A stretch of DNA of 54,352 bases from positions 1-54,352 of the forward strand of contig JANDJK010000005.1 of assembly GCA_024330925.1 (NCBI GenBank). Direction: 5' to 3'. Below, piece by piece: positions 42,913 to 51,728 of the stretch. Made by a program: the position numbers and the translations under genes. This DNA comes from Nitrospira sp. Lineage in GTDB: Bacteria > Nitrospirota > Nitrospiria > Nitrospirales > Nitrospiraceae. Within the stretch, counting starts at the first letter, position 1. Every line of letters begins with the position of its first letter. A model generated the notes under the pieces. The model was not told the DNA's origin and did not search any database. It was given only the letters and a program-made list of their open reading frames with translations.

Positions 42913-44298
42913 ATGTTTATTCCCGCCATGGGTGGCTCGTCGAGGCGGATTCTCACCGTCTCTGAGCTGAATGCATTGGTCCGTGCTTGTCTCGAGCATG
43001 AAGTTGATGAGGTGTGGCTGGAGGGAGAAATCTCTAACCTCCGTGCACCCGGCTCCGGGCATCTCTACTGCACACTCAAAGATCTTACTGGCCAGATTCG
43101 GGCGGTGATCTTTCGCTCCACGGTTCTCCGACTGGGATTCGCTTTGGAGGATGGACTGCATGTTATTGGAAGAGGGCGTGTGACGATCTATGAACCCCGA
43201 GGTGAGTATCAAATTGTCTTGGAGCAAGTGGAGCCTAAGGGGTGGGGTGCCCAACAGTTAGCGCTGGAGCAACTGAGAAAACGGTTGGCCGCTGAAGGAC
43301 TATTCGACCCGGCTCGGAAAAAATCTCTACCAGCGTTTCCTCGCACTGTGGGAGTCGTGACGTCGCCAACCGGTGCCGCTCTCCGGGACATTCTTACGGT
43401 ATTGCACCGCCGTTGCCCGATCATACGGATCATACTGGCCCCTGTGTTGGTGCAGGGAGAGGGAGCTGCACAACAGATTGTCTCGGCCCTTGAATCATTC
43501 AATGACCTGGGGATTGTGGATGTGATTATCGTTGGGCGAGGGGGTGGTTCGGTGGAAGATCTGCAGCCGTTCAACGATGAGCGGGTCGTGCGGGCTATTG
43601 CTGCGTCGTCGGTGCCGGTTGTCTCCGCCGTTGGTCACGAGATCGATGTCACCTTGGCTGACTTTGCTGCAGATCTTCGCGCTCCAACTCCATCGGCTGC
43701 CGCTGAGGCGGTGGCTCCGGTGCTACGCGAGGTTGTGGATCGTCTGACCGGCTGGGTGGCTCGATGTCGGCAATATATGAGGCGCCGTTGCGAGAGCGAG
43801 CGGCGACGGCTGTCTGCGGCTCAGGCGGAGTTGGGCCAGGTTCGATTTCGGGTTCGAGAAACTATGCAGCGGGTGGACGGGGTGGTGATTCGCATGCGTC
43901 AGGCAATGCACAATACTCTACGGGCCCAAAGGGAGCGGATCCATACCATACGGCATGAAGCTGTCGTCAAAAGCCCTCTTCCTCGTGTTCGTCATGCCAT
44001 GGCCTCGGTATCGCAAGTCATGTTACGACTTGAACAGGCTATGCGCCTGTACTTGGACCAGCGGACCGGCTTGGCCCATTCTTGTCTCGCGAGACTCTCT
44101 GCTCTGAATCCGATGGCCGTTCTGAGGCGGGGGTATAGTCGCATCGAAACGGTGCCGGATCGTTCGGTGGTGCATGATGTCCGTCAGATAACGGAGGGAC
44201 AAGACCTCGTTGCGCGATTGGCACGAGGAGCGTTTCAGTGCCGTGTACTGCAAATTCTCACCGAATTATCCTGCACGGAACAGGGCGACTCGTTATAA
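42913..44298 (+). CDS. xseA: Exodeoxyribonuclease VII large subunit
   Basis: The large subunit of ExoVII, which degrades single-stranded DNA to oligonucleotides. The 461-residue protein has an N-terminal OB-fold (VWLEGEISNLRAPGSGHLY), the catalytic region (GVVTSPTGAALRDIL; VIIVGRGGGSVEDLQPFN; SAVGHEIDVTLADFAADLRA), a long coiled coil and a C-terminal barrel segment. It pairs with the small subunit immediately downstream. Confidence 0.96.
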   Translation: MFIPAMGGSSRRILTVSELNALVRACLEHEVDEVWLEGEISNLRAPGSGHLYCTLKDLTGQIRAVIFRSTVLRLGFALEDGLHVIGRGRVTIYEPRGEYQIVLEQVEPKGWGAQQLALEQLRKRLAAEGLFDPARKKSLPAFPRTVGVVTSPTGAALRDILTVLHRRCPIIRIILAPVLVQGEGAAQQIVSALESFNDLGIVDVIIVGRGGGSVEDLQPFNDERVVRAIAASSVPVVSAVGHEIDVTLADFAADLRAPTPSAAAEAVAPVLREVVDRLTGWVARCRQYMRRRCESERRRLSAAQAELGQVRFRVRETMQRVDGVVIRMRQAMHNTLRAQRERIHTIRHEAVVKSPLPRVRHAMASVSQVMLRLEQAMRLYLDQRTGLAHSCLARLSALNPMAVLRRGYSRIETVPDRSVVHDVRQITEGQDLVARLARGAFQCRVLQILTELSCTEQGDSL

Positions 44299-44333
44299 AA
44301 TAAACCATCTTCTTTACAGGAGGGGGGCGAAGA

Positions 44334-44585
44334 GTGGCCACGGTGAAATTTGAACAGGCGATGGCCCGGTTAGAGGCTATCGTGGCCGAGCTGGAAAAAG
44401 GCGAGTTGTCGTTGGATGAGTCGCTCAAGATCTTCGAAGAAGGTGTCCGCCTTTCAAAACACTGTTTGAAAGTTCTGGAGGAGGCTGAGCGGAAAATCGA
44501 GATCTTGGTCCAGGACAAAAACGGCAAAAAACAACTCCGTGCCTTTATGGCAGGTGACGGAGAATGGGAAGAGTCCACCTCCTGA
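44334..44585 (+). CDS. xseB: Exodeoxyribonuclease VII small subunit
   Basis: The 83-residue helical hairpin subunit of ExoVII (KFEQAMARLEAIVAELEKGE, then ESLKIFEEGVRLSKHC). It begins with GTG after GGAGGGGGCG, 35 bases downstream of xseA. Several copies bind each large subunit. Confidence 0.94.
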   Translation: MATVKFEQAMARLEAIVAELEKGELSLDESLKIFEEGVRLSKHCLKVLEEAERKIEILVQDKNGKKQLRAFMAGDGEWEESTS

Positions 44586-44646
44586 TGATTCTGGCCGCGG
44601 GGCTGTGGGATCAGGTGCGTGTCTAGCCGACCGTCATCCCCCATTT

Positions 44647-45414
44647 ATGGGTGTCCACACACGGGTTTCCAAACAACGGCTTGATCAGGTGATGGTGAGC
44701 TTGGGCCTGGCGGAGAGCCGGGAACGAGCGGTGAGGATGATCCTGGCCGGTGAGGTTAAAGTCGATGGTGTGGTGGTCGATAAACCGGCCAAGGCCATCT
44801 CGCCAGCAGCGTCCATCGTGTTGGCTTCCAACAGTCCACGGTTTGTCAGCCGCGGGGGGGAAAAATTAGCTGCCGCTTTGGATGTTGGAGGTATTGATCC
44901 GCGGGGGCTGGTCTGTCTTGATGTGGGATGCTCTACCGGAGGATTCACCGACTGTCTTTTGCAGCGGGGGGCCAGCTGCGTTTACGCAGTCGATGTTGGC
45001 TATGGTCAATTCGATTGGCGACTCCGGAAGGACCCCCGGGTTGTATTGATGGAGCATACCAATGTTCGGTACCTGGCGGCGTCGGCTGTGCCGGATCCGA
45101 TCAATCTGGCTGTCATCGATGTCTCGTTTATTTCGCTAACGAAGGTGTTGCCCGCCATTTTGCCATTCCTGGCTTTTGATGCGACGATCATTGCGTTGGT
45201 GAAGCCTCAGTTTGAGGTGGGCAAAGGCGCGGTCGGGCGGGGAGGAATCGTGCGGGATGAGAGGCTACGGCAAGAGGCGGTGCAGCGGATTATCAATTGT
45301 GCAGTTGGGTTAGGGCTGACGTTGGTGACAACGTTGGATTCCCCCCTCAAGGGGAAGAAGGGCAACCAAGAGTCGTTCGTGATCGTGAAACGTGGTGAGG
45401 CCGGTCCTGGTTGA
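44647..45414 (+). CDS. tlyA: TlyA-family rRNA 2'-O-methyltransferase
   Basis: A 255-residue protein with an N-terminal S4 RNA-binding domain (RLDQVMVSLGLAESRERAVR) and a FtsJ-like methyltransferase domain. The K-D-K-E set is present: SRGGEKLA, AVIDVSFISL, LVKPQFE and ESFVIVK. The SAM motif is CLDVGCSTGGFTD. TlyA proteins 2'-O-methylate 16S and 23S rRNA, and some relatives act as haemolysins. The ATG at 44647 is chosen; the frame upstream overlaps xseB and is not conserved. Confidence 0.92.
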   Translation: MGVHTRVSKQRLDQVMVSLGLAESRERAVRMILAGEVKVDGVVVDKPAKAISPAASIVLASNSPRFVSRGGEKLAAALDVGGIDPRGLVCLDVGCSTGGFTDCLLQRGASCVYAVDVGYGQFDWRLRKDPRVVLMEHTNVRYLAASAVPDPINLAVIDVSFISLTKVLPAILPFLAFDATIIALVKPQFEVGKGAVGRGGIVRDERLRQEAVQRIINCAVGLGLTLVTTLDSPLKGKKGNQESFVIVKRGEAGPG

Positions 45415-45457
45415 TTGGCGGCCATGATGGCCAGAATATTCTCTCGCCGGAGGTGTG

Positions 45458-46375
45458 ATGAAAGTATTAGTGACAGGGGGGGCAGGATTTATTGGATCTC
45501 ATCTCGTGGATCGATTGATCGAAGAAGGTCATGAAGTCTTCGTTGTTGATAATCTGTCAACGGGCAAGAAGCAGCACCTGAACCACCAGGCGGTTTTGTA
45601 CAAGTTGGATGTCCAGAGCAGTCGGCTGGAAAAGGTGTTTCGCATGGAGCGACCCAACGTCGTGTTTCACATGGCTGCGCAAATCAATGAACGTCGATCG
45701 ACAGAGGATCCCATGCTCGACGCGCAGGTGAACATTCTGGGGACCATGAATGTCCTTCATCAGGCTGCGCATCACGGTGTGCGAAAAGTCATTTTCGCAT
45801 CATCAGGAGGAGCGATCTATGGGGAACAGGACATCCATCCTGCGCCGGAATCTCATCCGCCCAAGCCGCTGTCTGCTTATGGGATCAGCAAGTTCTGCGG
45901 CGAACAGTACCTGGCTTATTACCAGAGGGTCAGTGGCCTGCAGGTGGTGGGCTTGCGGTATGCCTATGTTTATGGGCCGAGACAATCGATGGAGGGAGAA
46001 GGCGGCATGATCGCGAGTTTTATTCAGCAGATGCTGAATAACGAACAGCCGATCATCAATGGAAATGGCCGGCAGACCAGGGACTTTATCTTTGTGGATG
46101 ATGTCGTCCAGGCTAATTTGGTGGCGATGGGGCAGGCGGTGCAGGGTATCTACAATGTCAGTACTGGCGTTGAAACCTCGATCAATGAGTTGTTCCGCCT
46201 ATTGACCGGTTTGACTGGGGCTTCGTGCAAGGAGGTTCATGGACCAGCGAAGCCTGGAGAACCAATGCGGAGTGTGATGGATTCTTCACGTTTCAAGCAG
46301 GACGTGGGATGGGAGCCCGAGGTGAGCTTGATGGAAGGGCTCGAAAAAACCGTGGCCTATTTCCGCGGTCGGTAG
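45458..46375 (+). CDS. NAD-dependent epimerase/dehydratase (GalE-like)
   Basis: A 305-residue extended short-chain dehydrogenase. The Rossmann motif is GGAGFIGSHLVDRL at the N-terminus. The catalytic residues are SSGGAIYG and YGISK (Tyr and Lys, the YxxxK motif). Closest in style to UDP-glucose 4-epimerase. CCGGAGGTGTG precedes the ATG. There are no glycosyltransferases nearby, so the sugar-nucleotide substrate is open. Confidence 0.85.
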   Translation: MKVLVTGGAGFIGSHLVDRLIEEGHEVFVVDNLSTGKKQHLNHQAVLYKLDVQSSRLEKVFRMERPNVVFHMAAQINERRSTEDPMLDAQVNILGTMNVLHQAAHHGVRKVIFASSGGAIYGEQDIHPAPESHPPKPLSAYGISKFCGEQYLAYYQRVSGLQVVGLRYAYVYGPRQSMEGEGGMIASFIQQMLNNEQPIINGNGRQTRDFIFVDDVVQANLVAMGQAVQGIYNVSTGVETSINELFRLLTGLTGASCKEVHGPAKPGEPMRSVMDSSRFKQDVGWEPEVSLMEGLEKTVAYFRGR

Positions 46376-46434
46376 GCTGTGGTGTCAAAAGGTTTAACGC
46401 AGGGGGCAGGTGAGACTGCGAGAAAGGGAATGCA

Positions 46435-46755
46435 TTAATATCGCGGAATACGGCTGTCAATCTGAAGGGACCAGGCGTCGATCCCACCGATTAGATTTTT
46501 TACTTTCGAAAACCCCTGTTGCAGTAAAAAGGCAGTTGCATCTCCGCTTCGCATTCCATGATGGCAATAGGCGATGATTTCATCGTCTTTATTCAATTGA
46601 TCCAGCGAATGCGGCAAGATACCAAGGGGAATCAAGAGGGAATTGTCTAGTTTAGCGATCGCGTGTTCCCATGGCTCACGCACGTCCAAGAGCACGAGCT
46701 TATCCCCTCTGTCGAGTCTGGCTTTGAGTTCTTGGGGAGTGATGACATAGTTCAT
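46435..46755 (-). CDS. Rhodanese-domain sulfurtransferase
   Basis: A 106-residue single-domain rhodanese, PspE/GlpE-sized and cytoplasmic (no signal). The active-site Cys64 lies in AYCHHGMRS, whose six-residue loop fits sulfur rather than phosphate substrates. VREPWEHAIAKLDNS matches the family. AGGAGG precedes the ATG at 46755. The sulfur acceptor is unknown. Confidence 0.88.
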   Translation of the reverse strand: MNYVITPQELKARLDRGDKLVLLDVREPWEHAIAKLDNSLLIPLGILPHSLDQLNKDDEIIAYCHHGMRSGDATAFLLQQGFSKVKNLIGGIDAWSLQIDSRIPRY

Positions 46756-46926
46756 TGCCGCTTCCCTCCTTGTCGAGTGAGACAAATCATATGCGACGCC
46801 AAAATGGCTGTCAAATTGTGGGTCTGATGAGACAATGATCGAGCATCCCTCTTACTGTGCATCCGAGACTGACACGGTTCGACTGGTAATGCCCTTGCTC
46901 CTTGTTCCCGCGACTGTCTTAGGAAG

Positions 46927-46952
46927 AGGGGGAGCTTAAAGGGGGAGCTTAA
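46927..46952. repeat. 13-bp perfect tandem repeat
   Basis: AGGGGGAGCTTAA occurs twice head-to-tail, covering the stop codon of aat (46949-46951). It is probably a small slippage duplication, and the second copy supplies the stop. Confidence 0.6.
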
Positions 46953-47641
46953 GAGGGTGCTACCGTCCATCGCCCTTGGCGTCCCGGTAGCTTCAGTGCT
47001 TCAGACAAGATTGTCAGAAACTCAGTGCGAGCAATCGTTTCGGCTCCAAACCGCCGTATGTGAGGAGAGTCCTGCTGACAGTCCATTAGCAGAAACTGCC
47101 ACGTTGCCAGTTGCCGCACCAGGGTAACCAGCGCGACCTTTGACGCATTGTCAACCAGCGTGAACATCGATTCAGCGAAGAATGCCCCACCAATCGCTAC
47201 CCCATAGAGCCCTCCGACCAGCCGACCATGGAGCCATGTTTCAGCGGAATGGGCATAGCCCAGCTCGTGCAAGCGCGTGTAGGCCGTAATCATCTCGGGA
47301 GTAATCCAGGTCCCATCGCCAGGATATTGTGGGCGGGGGCCAGCACACCCCTCCATCACCGATCGAAAGTCGGTATCGAACGTCACAGAAAATGAGCTGT
47401 GCCGCATGGCACGTCGAAGGCTACGTGGCAGGTGGAGTTTGGATGGGAAAAGTACGGCTCTTGGATCGGGCGACCACCAGAGAATGGGTTGGCCTTCGTG
47501 GTACCAGGGAAAGATGCCATGTCGATAGGCTTCGATCAGCCGCTCCGGCCGCAAATCGCCTCCCATAGCCAGAAGCCCTTCTGGCGAAGCCAGTTCGACA
47601 GGGGGGAAACGAAAGTCATGAGCTGACAGTCTCACGATCAT
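46949..47641 (-). CDS. aat: Leucyl/phenylalanyl-tRNA-protein transferase
   Basis: Aat attaches Leu or Phe to N-terminal Lys/Arg of proteins, marking them for ClpS-ClpAP. The 230-residue protein has the block GGDLRPERLIEAYRHGIFPW and the downstream LWWSPDPRAVL. The ATG at 47641 is chosen; a TTG at 47674 would add 11 residues. It is the last gene of the group headed by the sigma factor region. ClpS is not in the window. Confidence 0.93.
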   Translation of the reverse strand: MIVRLSAHDFRFPPVELASPEGLLAMGGDLRPERLIEAYRHGIFPWYHEGQPILWWSPDPRAVLFPSKLHLPRSLRRAMRHSSFSVTFDTDFRSVMEGCAGPRPQYPGDGTWITPEMITAYTRLHELGYAHSAETWLHGRLVGGLYGVAIGGAFFAESMFTLVDNASKVALVTLVRQLATWQFLLMDCQQDSPHIRRFGAETIARTEFLTILSEALKLPGRQGRWTVAPS

Positions 47642-47686
47642 GGTCTTCAGGCTGTGGCCGGCGGGAAGGAGCAAATGCTTCTTCGG

Positions 47687-49387
47687 TTATCCTTGTTCTT
47701 CTCCGCTGGCGGTCATGATCGGTTTAAATATTGGATCGGCGGCCAGTACGGCCTGAAGGAGCTCTGTGTGGAGGAAATAGTGCCATACGACGTCGTCTTG
47801 CTCAGTTTTGTCGGTGATCTGGTCGAACCAGCGTTTGGCTTCCGTGAGGTGATGGAGTAGCTTGGCTTTGTCTCCGTAGTTCGGCATGAAGATCATGCAG
47901 TAGGCCATGGTGTACTCGGCAAAGAACTTGTCGATCGGCAGGTCGGCCAGCGCCAAGGCCGATTCGGCGTCCGCGTAGGCCCTGACACTGTCCGGATCGT
48001 GCAAGATCCGGTTCCAGGCGACCTTGTTGATGCGTGACCAGGCGAGTTGGAGCAGAGCCTTGACCTTTAAGGACCGATGGTGGTCCGGAATATCTTGGAC
48101 CAGGACCTCGAAGGTCTGGATCATGGGGAGTTGATCGTTGTTCCAACGGTAGGCGACCCCCAGGCGGAATCGATTGTCCAATAGCTCAGGATGAAGACGG
48201 GCCAGAGTTTCCATGGCTGGCAGCATTCGATAGAGAAGATCCGCTGGAGTTGGTTCCGTCACATCTCCCATTTCCATGGTACTTGCCAGTTCCACTCGAC
48301 CGGCTGCTGAATAAATGTTCCAATAAAACTCATTGAGGAGGCGGGCTAGGGCAGGGGTCGGAACAATTACGCGATGCCTCTCTACGGCCTGCTGCAGCAA
48401 TGCGGTGTAGAGGTGTTTGGATAAAATTGTCAGGGCCTCGACATGATTGGGATCAATAATCAAGATGCGGTTAAGCAATGCGACCCGGTCACGCAACTCA
48501 GGGAACGATGCAGCCCTGGCTGCCGCAGCGATCAACACGCCTGGTTGATCCTGGGGCCCCCACCACACCAGTGAGCTCGGGAGCGCACGGCTTTTTTCTG
48601 TCACGAAGGGGACAATTTCGGGTGAGAGCCTAGTGCTGTTGTGTCTTTGAGGAAGGGGATAGAGCACGACAGCACGATCCTCGGCGAATCCGTATGTTTT
48701 GAGTCCGGAGAACATGACCCATTGGGTGGTGATGGACTTCACGGCTCCTCTGGCCCGCTTCACAGTGTTGGTCCAACGCGCTGTGCCGGGAGCATAGGCA
48801 ACGGGAGAGGTCAAGGGGTCCTGGTAGTGAATGACCATTTCAACGACAGTGGCTGGCACACTGAGGACTGGGCCGTCAGATTGGAGCCGAAATGAGCCGT
48901 TGGGAATACGTCTGATAGTCAGCGGGGTCAGGCGGAGTCCACTTCCAGGGGGAGAGAGTCCAATCACATCCATCACGAAGGCTGAGGCGGGAAGGTCAGG
49001 GAGATCATCTCCATAAAACACGAGGGGACCTGTGCTGGGCCAGAGCACGTCCATGCCGCGGTCTGTTCGCTTGAGAAGGTGGGCATGGGAGCGCACCATC
49101 TCCTGCCAACATTGTTCATAAAAGGATGCGTCTGACAGGGGAGCACTGCGCTGTGATTCGGTGAGCTGTCGATACTGGCAGGAGAAGTCTAATCTTCCGA
49201 ACGTGGCGTGATCGCCTTGCGAAATTGCGGTGGCATAGGCAAGCACCGTCTGAATTGCGGCCTTCTCGGCTGGCCCATGGTTCTTCTGAAAAGGAGCCGC
49301 TGCTGACAGATCCAGGTTGAAAACGACCAACGTACTGATTCCCCCAACCCATGCAACCCATACTGGCCATCGATGGATGACGCGCAT
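47687..49387 (-). CDS. Exported protein with TPR-like helical C-terminus, unknown
   Basis: Not recognised. The 566-residue protein (from the ATG at 49387 with AGGAGG about 10 bases upstream) begins with a hydrophobic signal segment (VWVAWVGGISTLVVF). A central part mixes beta strands and loops. The C-terminal half (about 310-540) is alpha-helical with TPR-like spacing (DPNHVEALTILSKHL; KVKALLQLAWSRIN). It lies directly after the anti-sigma gene in the same direction, 139 bases downstream, and before aat, so it may belong to the sigma regulon. Confidence 0.75.
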   Translation of the reverse strand: MRVIHRWPVWVAWVGGISTLVVFNLDLSAAAPFQKNHGPAEKAAIQTVLAYATAISQGDHATFGRLDFSCQYRQLTESQRSAPLSDASFYEQCWQEMVRSHAHLLKRTDRGMDVLWPSTGPLVFYGDDLPDLPASAFVMDVIGLSPPGSGLRLTPLTIRRIPNGSFRLQSDGPVLSVPATVVEMVIHYQDPLTSPVAYAPGTARWTNTVKRARGAVKSITTQWVMFSGLKTYGFAEDRAVVLYPLPQRHNSTRLSPEIVPFVTEKSRALPSSLVWWGPQDQPGVLIAAAARAASFPELRDRVALLNRILIIDPNHVEALTILSKHLYTALLQQAVERHRVIVPTPALARLLNEFYWNIYSAAGRVELASTMEMGDVTEPTPADLLYRMLPAMETLARLHPELLDNRFRLGVAYRWNNDQLPMIQTFEVLVQDIPDHHRSLKVKALLQLAWSRINKVAWNRILHDPDSVRAYADAESALALADLPIDKFFAEYTMAYCMIFMPNYGDKAKLLHHLTEAKRWFDQITDKTEQDDVVWHYFLHTELLQAVLAADPIFKPIMTASGEEQG

Positions 49388-49526
49388 AACAACAGTCCTC
49401 CTGTTTCGGTATGTGAGTGGGGACCTCTTGGTCACATTGGTTACATTGAGGAAAGAGGGATGTTTAACCGTATCACAAGCTCACCGAGAACCGGTAGAGG
49501 GAGACGGTCGATTTCGCCATGAGCGA

Positions 49527-49838
49527 TCACTGGCGGATCGCTGCCAGAATTTTCTCTCGCATCAGGGCGCGGTCATCGGGTGAAAGAACTGGTGCAGGAC
49601 TATGGCGGCAGAGAGAAACTGTCTGGCGAAGGGAGGCGACAAACTCTTCGCATCGAGGGCATGCTCCCAGGTGTTGGCGAATTTCCTGGCAGATCTGGCG
49701 TGGCAGTTCGTCGTCGATAAATGCCGACAAGGCACGAAGAATGCGCAAACAGTGGGCGGATCGATGACGCTGAGGCTTGGTAGTAGCACGAGAGGGATGG
49801 TGGGGTATCTGACGTTTGGTCATGGTTGTCGCCTTCAC
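49527..49838 (-). CDS. Zinc-finger anti-sigma factor (zf-HC2)
   Basis: A 103-residue cytoplasmic protein with the ZAS motif H56-x3-C60-x2-C63 (HLGACPRC), preceded by the helix ALSAFIDDEL. It has no transmembrane segment, unlike RsiW/RseA-type regulators, so it fits soluble redox- or zinc-sensitive anti-sigmas (RsrA/ChrR class). Its GTG overlaps the sigma stop by 4 bases (GTGA), indicating coupled synthesis. An ATG five codons later (49823) is possible. Function is inferred from motif and neighbour. Confidence 0.85.
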   Translation of the reverse strand: MKATTMTKRQIPHHPSRATTKPQRHRSAHCLRILRALSAFIDDELPRQICQEIRQHLGACPRCEEFVASLRQTVSLCRHSPAPVLSPDDRALMREKILAAIRQ

Positions 49839-50467
49839 TCGGAATCAGTATCTGCGCGCTGAGAAGGGGAACTCCCCGCCAGCCCCTGCCGGCTAAGCTC
49901 GCGGCGGACGAACAGGCGCGCGCGATGGAGCCGCGATTTGACGGCCCGTTCGTTTAAGCCCATGACTGTTCCCACTTCTTTGGCGCTTAAGCCTTCCATA
50001 TCGCGCAACACCAACACCATTTTATATTTTGGGGGCAATCTGTCAATTGCATCGTTGAGCGCCTGCCGCAGTTGCTTGTTCTGGAGCGCCTCTTCGGGGC
50101 TGAGATCGTCAACGGGGATCTGGAGATGAAATTCTCCATCGGTGGTGGGCACAAGCTCCTCCAGCGACAATTCGCGTTGCGGGGCGCCTTTCTGGCGTCG
50201 TCGCATGCGCAGGCAGGCGCGGGAAGCGATGGTATAGAGCCAGGTGGAAACTTGCGCCTCTCCTCGGAACTGCTTGAATCCTCGGTAGGCATTCAAAAAC
50301 GTTTCCTGCACGAGGTCTTTTGCGGCCTCCGTTTCTCCACAGAGCCGGCTTGCATACCGGTACATCAAGTCCACATGGTCCCTGTAAAGGGAGTCGAAGG
50401 CCTCGCGGAGATCATGTGCCGTGGAGGTGCGCTTGGCGGTGCGTGGGGCGGAACGAGGAGGTACCAT
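49835..50467 (-). CDS. ECF sigma factor (RpoE-like)
   Basis: A 210-residue extracytoplasmic-function sigma factor. Region 2 spans about FDSLYRDHVDLMYRYASRLC to TWLYTIASRAC, with the -10 recognition element KDLVQETFLNAY. Region 4 has ALNDAIDRLPPKYKMVLVLR and the HTH LSAKEVGTVMGLNERAVKSRLHR. It is coupled to the zinc anti-sigma gene by a 4-base overlap. The ATG at 50467 has no Shine-Dalgarno, but a TTGACT-18-TACACT promoter places the start site about 3 bases before the ATG, so its mRNA may be nearly leaderless. Confidence 0.93.
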   Translation of the reverse strand: MVPPRSAPRTAKRTSTAHDLREAFDSLYRDHVDLMYRYASRLCGETEAAKDLVQETFLNAYRGFKQFRGEAQVSTWLYTIASRACLRMRRRQKGAPQRELSLEELVPTTDGEFHLQIPVDDLSPEEALQNKQLRQALNDAIDRLPPKYKMVLVLRDMEGLSAKEVGTVMGLNERAVKSRLHRARLFVRRELSRQGLAGSSPSQRADTDSE

Positions 50468-50506
50468 GTGTACGCTAGTGTACGAGTGAATTGAAAAAAG
50501 AGTCAA
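50468..50506 (-). promoter_or_regulatory. Candidate sigma-gene promoter with GTGTAC direct repeats
   Basis: On the minus strand TTGACT (50501-50506) and TACACT (50477-50482) are 18 bases apart, with transcription predicted near 50470. On the plus strand GTGTAC is repeated at 50468-50473 and 50478-50483, exactly one helical turn apart, covering the -10 hexamer and the start point. This is a plausible repressor or activator site. Confidence 0.4.
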
Positions 50507-50518
50507 GGCTGCGGTGGG

Positions 50519-51589
50519 TCAGTGAAGGCGGTGGAATTCGACGAGGCTGCCTGCGTCGTTCAGCTCAGCGGTAATGGGCTGGCCCTCCTTGAGACTGGCC
50601 AAGACTGTTGCTTTATGGTCCATCGCATCGATCGAGACGATCCGTTCGCCTTCGGGCATCCAGAGTTTCACCTTGGTTCGGTCCTGTGTGGCGAATTCAA
50701 GCGGACCGGTTACGAATCGACGGAGGGCCGAGCGGGAACCCGGTGTCATGACATCGGCTACGAGGTGGCGACTATGAATGTGCAGAGTCAATGTCTGACC
50801 GGCGCGGACGTGTTTGATGCCAATCTTGGCGTTCACGTTGACGATGCCGAGGGGGGTGCGAAGGAAAATAAAGCTAGACTTTAGCTTATCCACTGTCCCG
50901 GTTAGAGCGAGGTGTGTATTGGATTGGCTGGTGGGAAGTTGGCCAATTTGAAGATCGAATTGGACATCGTGCACACCTACGATCTTGTCTGTTTGATCGA
51001 CCTCAACGGTGACGGGCGTGCCTTCCTGCAAAGTGGCAAACCCTTGGTCGTGAGGGCCAACATCGAACGCCTTTTCTCCTTCGGGAGTCCATCGAACCAA
51101 CGCATGCTTATCTGTCTGGCTCGGTTTAAACGGCCCACCAAGATAGCGATGCACGAGAGAGCCGTCCTTCCGTTTTCGAATCTCGATGAGCCAGTGGGCA
51201 TCATGCACGTGGAGGGTCACAACGTGTGAAGCTGAGATATCCTTCAGGGTAGTCTTCGAGCTCAACGTCAGTAAGCCAATCGGGGTCTTTAAAAAAACAA
51301 GGCTGGGCCTAGTTCGCCAGACATGACCGGTGAGGGTGATTGAGGGGATGACGGCAGTGTTCAAAACACTGGATGTTTCAGAGGAGTGGTCTGGGAGTTG
51401 GGTCTCTGTCTGCTCAGCATAGAAGTTCGCCCCCTCCACATTTTCAGTGTGATCTTGGGCAAAGAGTGGCTTTCCACTGGTGACACAGAGAAAGAAAATG
51501 GCAAGTAGCGTCGGCGGCGTGCTCCAGCCGCGTAGAAATTGCGAGAGCAAAGAGGCTCTGATCTGACCGTGCATGCAAGACATGGCCAC
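50519..51589 (-). CDS. Exported protein with two copies of an unrecognised ~125-residue domain
   Basis: Not recognised. The 356-residue protein has a signal peptide (TLLAIFFLCVTSGKPLFAQ, predicted cleavage near residue 44) followed by two tandem copies of one domain: about 87-208 and 230-356. Matching blocks are VFLKTPIGLLTL/IFLRTPLGIVNV, VTLHVHDAHW/LTLHIHSRHL, GGPF/TGPL, RWTPEGEKAFDV/LWMPEGERIVSI and TLQEGTPVTVEV/SLKEGQPITAEL. The strands suggest a beta-sandwich or OB/SH3-like fold. It lies immediately upstream of the ECF sigma gene in the same direction (51 bases), so it may be cotranscribed or a target. Confidence 0.75.
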   Translation of the reverse strand: MAMSCMHGQIRASLLSQFLRGWSTPPTLLAIFFLCVTSGKPLFAQDHTENVEGANFYAEQTETQLPDHSSETSSVLNTAVIPSITLTGHVWRTRPSLVFLKTPIGLLTLSSKTTLKDISASHVVTLHVHDAHWLIEIRKRKDGSLVHRYLGGPFKPSQTDKHALVRWTPEGEKAFDVGPHDQGFATLQEGTPVTVEVDQTDKIVGVHDVQFDLQIGQLPTSQSNTHLALTGTVDKLKSSFIFLRTPLGIVNVNAKIGIKHVRAGQTLTLHIHSRHLVADVMTPGSRSALRRFVTGPLEFATQDRTKVKLWMPEGERIVSIDAMDHKATVLASLKEGQPITAELNDAGSLVEFHRLH

Positions 51590-51728
51590 TATTGCATCGG
51601 ACGCTCAATCATCCGTGGGTGATGGGGGTGTCCCCTGTCATGGGAAATAACATGGGCGAGCAGGGCAGTCAATTTGAAAGCAGCTTCGGGTGTCTCCTGC
51701 TTTAAGGAGAAAGCCGGATGGACGCCGA

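Noticed and set aside
51693..51710. Intrinsic terminator after der
   Set aside because: The TCTCCT/AGGAGA stem is only 6 bp with no T-tract on the transcribed strand.
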